Shown here: one piece after another, positions 6,713 to 8,609 of the stretch
How the letters are laid out: every line of letters starts with the position of its first letter
Position numbering within the stretch: the stretch's first letter is position 1
DNA from: an uncultured bacterium
Lineage (GTDB): Bacteria > Methylomirabilota > Methylomirabilia > Rokubacteriales > CSP1-6
Direction: 5' to 3'
DNA: 8,609 bases
NCBI GenBank assembly: GCA_946479205.1
Contig: CAMLFJ010000104.1
Span: forward strand, 1 to 8,609
Made by a program: the position numbers and the translations under genes
The notes under the pieces: model-generated
Seen by the model: only the letters and a program-made list of their open reading frames with translations
The model's database searches: none
What the model was told of the DNA's origin: nothing

Positions 6713-7848
6713 GCCCGGCCCGGCCGCTCACCGTGCTGCACCTCGTGGCGAATCGCTGGTGGACCGGGAGCGCCGAGCCGGTGATCCGCCTGCTCACCGG
6801 CCTCCGGGCGCGTCGACACCGGGTCCTGCTCGGGCTCATCGCGGGCGACCGCTTCGAGCAGAAGGCGCGCGAGGCCGGCCTGGATCCGCTGCCCGGGCTC
6901 TCGCTGGAGGTGCGGGGCAACCCGCTCCGCGCGCTCGCGGATCTGCGGCGCGTGCGCGCGATCGTGCGGGCCGAGGGCGTGGACGTCGTCCACACGCATC
7001 ACTCCCACGACCACTGGCTGGGCCTCCTCGCCCGGCGCGGGAGCCGGGCCGCGCTCGTCCGCACCTTCCACAATGCCCGCGCGGTGCGGCTCGGCTGGCC
7101 GTCGCCCTCACTCTACCGGCGCACCGACGCGTTGATCGCGGTCAGCCGCGAGATCGAGGAGCGCGCCCGGCACGCCGGCGTGCCCGCCGAGCGTCTGGCG
7201 CGTGTCGACGGGGTGGTGGACGTCGGCCGCTTCGAGACCGGCGATGGCGGCGCCGCCATCCGCAAGGAGTTCGACCTCGGCGGAGCTCCGGTGGTGGGCT
7301 GCGTGGCGCGCCTCGCCGCGCGCCGCGGCCACGAGCTGTTGATCCGCGGCTTCCGCCTGGTGCTCGCGGAGTACCCGGGGGCGCGACTCCTGCTCGTCGG
7401 CAAGGGCGAAGGGCGGGGGCGTCTCGAGGCGCTCGTCGCCGAGCTCGGTCTCGCGCGCGAGGTGCTGTTCACCGGCTATCGCGACGTCGACCTGCCGGGG
7501 GTGCTCCAGGCGCTCGACGCCTTCGCGTTGATGGGCGCGGGCTCCGACGAGTCCTGCCGCGCCGCGCTCGAGGCCATGGCGGCCGGCCGCCCGGTGATCG
7601 GCCGCCGCGTGGGCGCGCTCCCGGAGACCGTGATCCACGGAATCACCGGCCTGCTGGTGGACGACGATCGGCCCGAGTCGGTGGCGGCGGCCCTCCGCGC
7701 GCTGATCGCGGAGCCGGAACGGGCGACCGCGATGGGACGGGCGGGGCGGGAGCGGGCGCGGGAGCTCTACGGGACCGACGCGCATGCCGGGCGCGTGGAG
7801 ATGGTGTACGAGGGGGCGCTTCGGTCGCGGGTGGAGGAGACGCGGTGA
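6709..7848 (+). CDS. GT4 family glycosyltransferase (second of three)
   Basis: A 379-residue GT-B glycosyltransferase. The N-terminal domain shows TVLHLVANRWWTGSAEP, in which the usual GGAE loop is reduced to TGSAE. VVHTHHSHDHWLGLLARR follows (VHTHHSHDH at 94-102), then VRTFHNARAVR. The C-terminal domain shows VVGCVARLAARRGHELLI, LLLVGKGEGRGRLE, VLFTGYRDVDLPGVLQALD, SDESCRAALEAMAAGRPVI and GALPETVIHGITGLLVDD. The E-x7-E motif reads D-x7-E (Asp280, Glu288), the mirror of the change in the preceding enzyme. The GTG start is fixed by the 4-nt GTGA overlap, and no good Shine-Dalgarno sequence precedes it. It is cytoplasmic by absence of membrane segments and probably acts on the LPS core or a related lipid-linked glycan. 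Donor and acceptor are unknown. The start of a 38-codon frame overlaps its stop in the same GTGA fashion. Confidence 0.9.
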   Translation: MSPARPLTVLHLVANRWWTGSAEPVIRLLTGLRARRHRVLLGLIAGDRFEQKAREAGLDPLPGLSLEVRGNPLRALADLRRVRAIVRAEGVDVVHTHHSHDHWLGLLARRGSRAALVRTFHNARAVRLGWPSPSLYRRTDALIAVSREIEERARHAGVPAERLARVDGVVDVGRFETGDGGAAIRKEFDLGGAPVVGCVARLAARRGHELLIRGFRLVLAEYPGARLLLVGKGEGRGRLEALVAELGLAREVLFTGYRDVDLPGVLQALDAFALMGAGSDESCRAALEAMAAGRPVIGRRVGALPETVIHGITGLLVDDDRPESVAAALRALIAEPERATAMGRAGRERARELYGTDAHAGRVEMVYEGALRSRVEETR

Positions 7849-7961
7849 AGCTCTGCGGCCAACCGTTTACTTCTTCAAGCTCTATTCAATGCGGGGGCCC
7901 AGAAATGGCCCCCGCACGCCCCCAGGCCGCGGACGATCGTGGGCAGGTGACGGGCCCGTGA
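7845..7961 (+). CDS. Possible 38-codon ORF filling the only gap of the operon (leader, remnant or chance)
   Basis: A GTG at 7845 overlaps the stop of the second GT4 gene (GTGA). Its frame runs 38 codons to TGA 7959-7961, which overlaps the next gene as TGATG (or GTGA if that gene starts at 7958). Both junction types recur at real gene borders in this operon. The predicted peptide begins MKLCGQPF, has a Ser4 run (10-13) and two Cys (4, 16), and resembles no family I know. Codons 6-16 fall on an AT-rich patch and use codons such as TTT, ACT, TCT, TCA and ATT, unlike the neighbours. A GC hairpin lies inside the frame. It could be a coupling leader, the collapsed remnant of a deleted glycosyltransferase, or a chance open frame, which is easy to obtain at this length and GC content. 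I cannot tell which, and a chance frame is the safest reading. Confidence 0.2.
   Translation: MKLCGQPFTSSSSIQCGGPEMAPARPQAADDRGQVTGP
7861..7890. other. AT-rich patch in the gap before the third GT4 gene
   Basis: Only 10 of these 30 bases are G or C, in a window that is otherwise about three-quarters G+C. It sits directly upstream of the GC hairpin. No convincing pair of -35 and -10 boxes with 16-18 bp spacing is visible on the plus strand, so promoter activity is possible but not shown. It may alternatively be foreign DNA or the unstructured stretch before a terminator. Confidence 0.5.
7890..7916 (+). terminator. Perfect GC hairpin, possible terminator or attenuator without U-tract
   Basis: The arms 7890-7899 (TGCGGGGGCC) and 7907-7916 (GGCCCCCGCA) are perfectly complementary over 10 bp, with a 7-nt loop CAGAAAT. 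This is a very stable stem, 42 nt after the stop of the second GT4 gene and about 45 nt before the third. On the plus strand the bases that follow are CGCCCCCAGG, so the U-tract of a classical intrinsic terminator is missing; none follows on the minus strand either. U-less terminators, pause sites and mRNA-stabilising stems are all possible. If it terminates transcription, the third GT4 gene is a separate unit. Confidence 0.45.
7945..7950 (+). promoter_or_regulatory. Ribosome binding site of the third GT4 gene
   Basis: AGGTGA lies 10 nt before ATG 7961 and 7 nt before the adjacent in-frame GTG 7958. The two start codons are neighbours (GTGATG), so the choice changes the protein by one residue only. 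The ATG is preferred by codon type, the GTG by spacing. Confidence 0.45.
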
Positions 7962-8609
7962 TGATTCGGCACGTGTTGTCGTGTCGGGGGTGGTCGTCGG
8001 ATGCATACTGGGCCGCGCGCGCGGTGGTCGAGCTGGAGCGCGCGGGCCACGACGTCACGCTCGTGTGCAAGAGGAGCAGCGAGGCGCGGGTCATGCGGCG
8101 CGCGGAGGAGATGGGGATCGAGCGGCTCGAGACGCTCCATCTCGCGAGCGGCGTCTCGCCGATCCTGGACCTGCACGACCTCCGTCAGCTCATCGAATGG
8201 CTGCCCGAGACGCACGTGTTCCACGTCCATCGCGGCAAGGAGCACTGGCTGGCCGCGCTCGCCAACCGGATGTCGAACCGGCGCCGCGCCGTCGTCCGGA
8301 CACGCCACATCGTGCAGCCCATCCGGCCGCACGCGCTGAACCGCTGGCTGTACGGCTCCGCCACCGATCTCGTCGTCACGGTCACCGACGCCATTCGCGG
8401 CCAGATCGTCGCCACCGGCCTGGCCCCGGAGGCCCGGGTGGTGGCGTTGCCCGGCGGCGTGGACGCCGAGCGCTACCGCCCCGACGTGCCGCCGGTCCAC
8501 GGGCTCGACGCGCGCGGCCTGCTCAAGGTGCCGGCGGACGTCCCGCTCATCGGGCTCGTCGCGGGCTTTCGGGTCATGAAGGGCCACGAGACCGTGGTCG
8601 CGGCGGCGG
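7961..8609 (+). CDS. GT4-like glycosyltransferase (third of three), N-terminal part
   Basis: The frame is open from ATG 7961 (or GTG 7958) to the right edge, giving 216 residues, somewhat more than half of a GT4 enzyme. It starts MIRHVLSCRGWSSDAYWAARAV. Where GT4 proteins usually have a GGAE loop, this one has RGWSSDAYW (9-17), so the family call rests on the rest of the domain. That includes ELERAGHDVTLVCK (24-37), FHVHRGKEHWLAAL (87-100) and VVRTRH (111-116). A DLVVTVTDAIRGQIVATGL helix region (136-154) precedes VVALPGGVDAERYRPD (160-175). The beginning of the C-terminal domain, IGLVAGFRVMKGHETVV (197-213), has the KGH signature shared with the first GT4 gene. The catalytic E-x7-E region lies outside the window. 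Likely the same core or glycan assembly pathway as its neighbours; donor unknown. It is the only gene not directly overlapping another recognised gene. Confidence 0.85.
   Translation, partial: MIRHVLSCRGWSSDAYWAARAVVELERAGHDVTLVCKRSSEARVMRRAEEMGIERLETLHLASGVSPILDLHDLRQLIEWLPETHVFHVHRGKEHWLAALANRMSNRRRAVVRTRHIVQPIRPHALNRWLYGSATDLVVTVTDAIRGQIVATGLAPEARVVALPGGVDAERYRPDVPPVHGLDARGLLKVPADVPLIGLVAGFRVMKGHETVVAAA

Noticed and set aside
6759..7844. Long plus-strand frame that runs through the second GT4 gene and ends in the gap at 7961
   Set aside because: The part inside the GT4 gene is an out-of-frame shadow. Only the last 38 codons, starting at GTG 7845, deserve mention.
7861..7890. Promoter for the third GT4 gene in the AT-rich patch
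   Set aside because: No -35/-10 pair with acceptable spacing could be found by eye; kept only as an AT-rich patch.
7951..7958. Palindrome CGGGCCCG beside the start of the third GT4 gene, able to pair with GGGCCC at 7895-7900 as an alternative to the hairpin
   Set aside because: Only 6 bp, self-complementary, and expected often by chance in such GC-rich DNA; too weak to propose a riboswitch-like or attenuator fold.

Overview
This window is a tightly packed, single-strand (+) lipid A / LPS inner-core operon that runs into a group of family GT4 glycosyltransferases. The DNA is very GC-rich (roughly three quarters G+C by eye), with strong G/C preference at third codon positions. The gene set requires an LPS-bearing, diderm organism. 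UDP-2,3-diacylglucosamine is hydrolysed by LpxI here rather than by LpxH, which argues against a typical beta- or gammaproteobacterium. A high-GC deltaproteobacterial-type or Rokubacteria/NC10-type lineage fits, but that is a guess from gene order and protein style; no phylogeny could be run.

Layout: the window opens inside lpxI (C-terminal 140 codons). It is followed by lpxB, a DUF374 acyltransferase-family gene, waaA (Kdo transferase), lpxK (lipid A 4'-kinase), waaF (ADP-heptosyltransferase of the RfaF type), two complete GT4 glycosyltransferases, a gap of about 110 bp, and a third GT4 gene cut by the right edge. The first eight genes all overlap: 14 nt at lpxI/lpxB, 1 nt (TGATG) at DUF374/waaA, and 4 nt (ATGA or GTGA) at the other five junctions. 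Translation is therefore probably coupled along the whole chain, and no promoter is expected inside it.

How the genes work together: LpxI makes lipid X, LpxB joins lipid X to UDP-diacylglucosamine to give the disaccharide, LpxK phosphorylates its 4' position, and WaaA adds Kdo. The DUF374 protein is a candidate late acyltransferase of the LpxJ type. WaaF adds heptose, and the GT4 enzymes presumably extend the core. Neither an msbA flippase gene nor an lpxL/lpxM gene lies in the window.

The most unusual place is the only gap, 7849-7957. It holds an AT-rich patch, a perfect 10-bp GC hairpin without a U-tract, and a 38-codon open frame. That frame's ends reproduce the operon's own overlap junctions with both neighbours. 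The GT4 genes also have non-standard E-x7-E motifs. I found no clear evidence of a wholly new system; the gap and the GT4 trio are the best leads.
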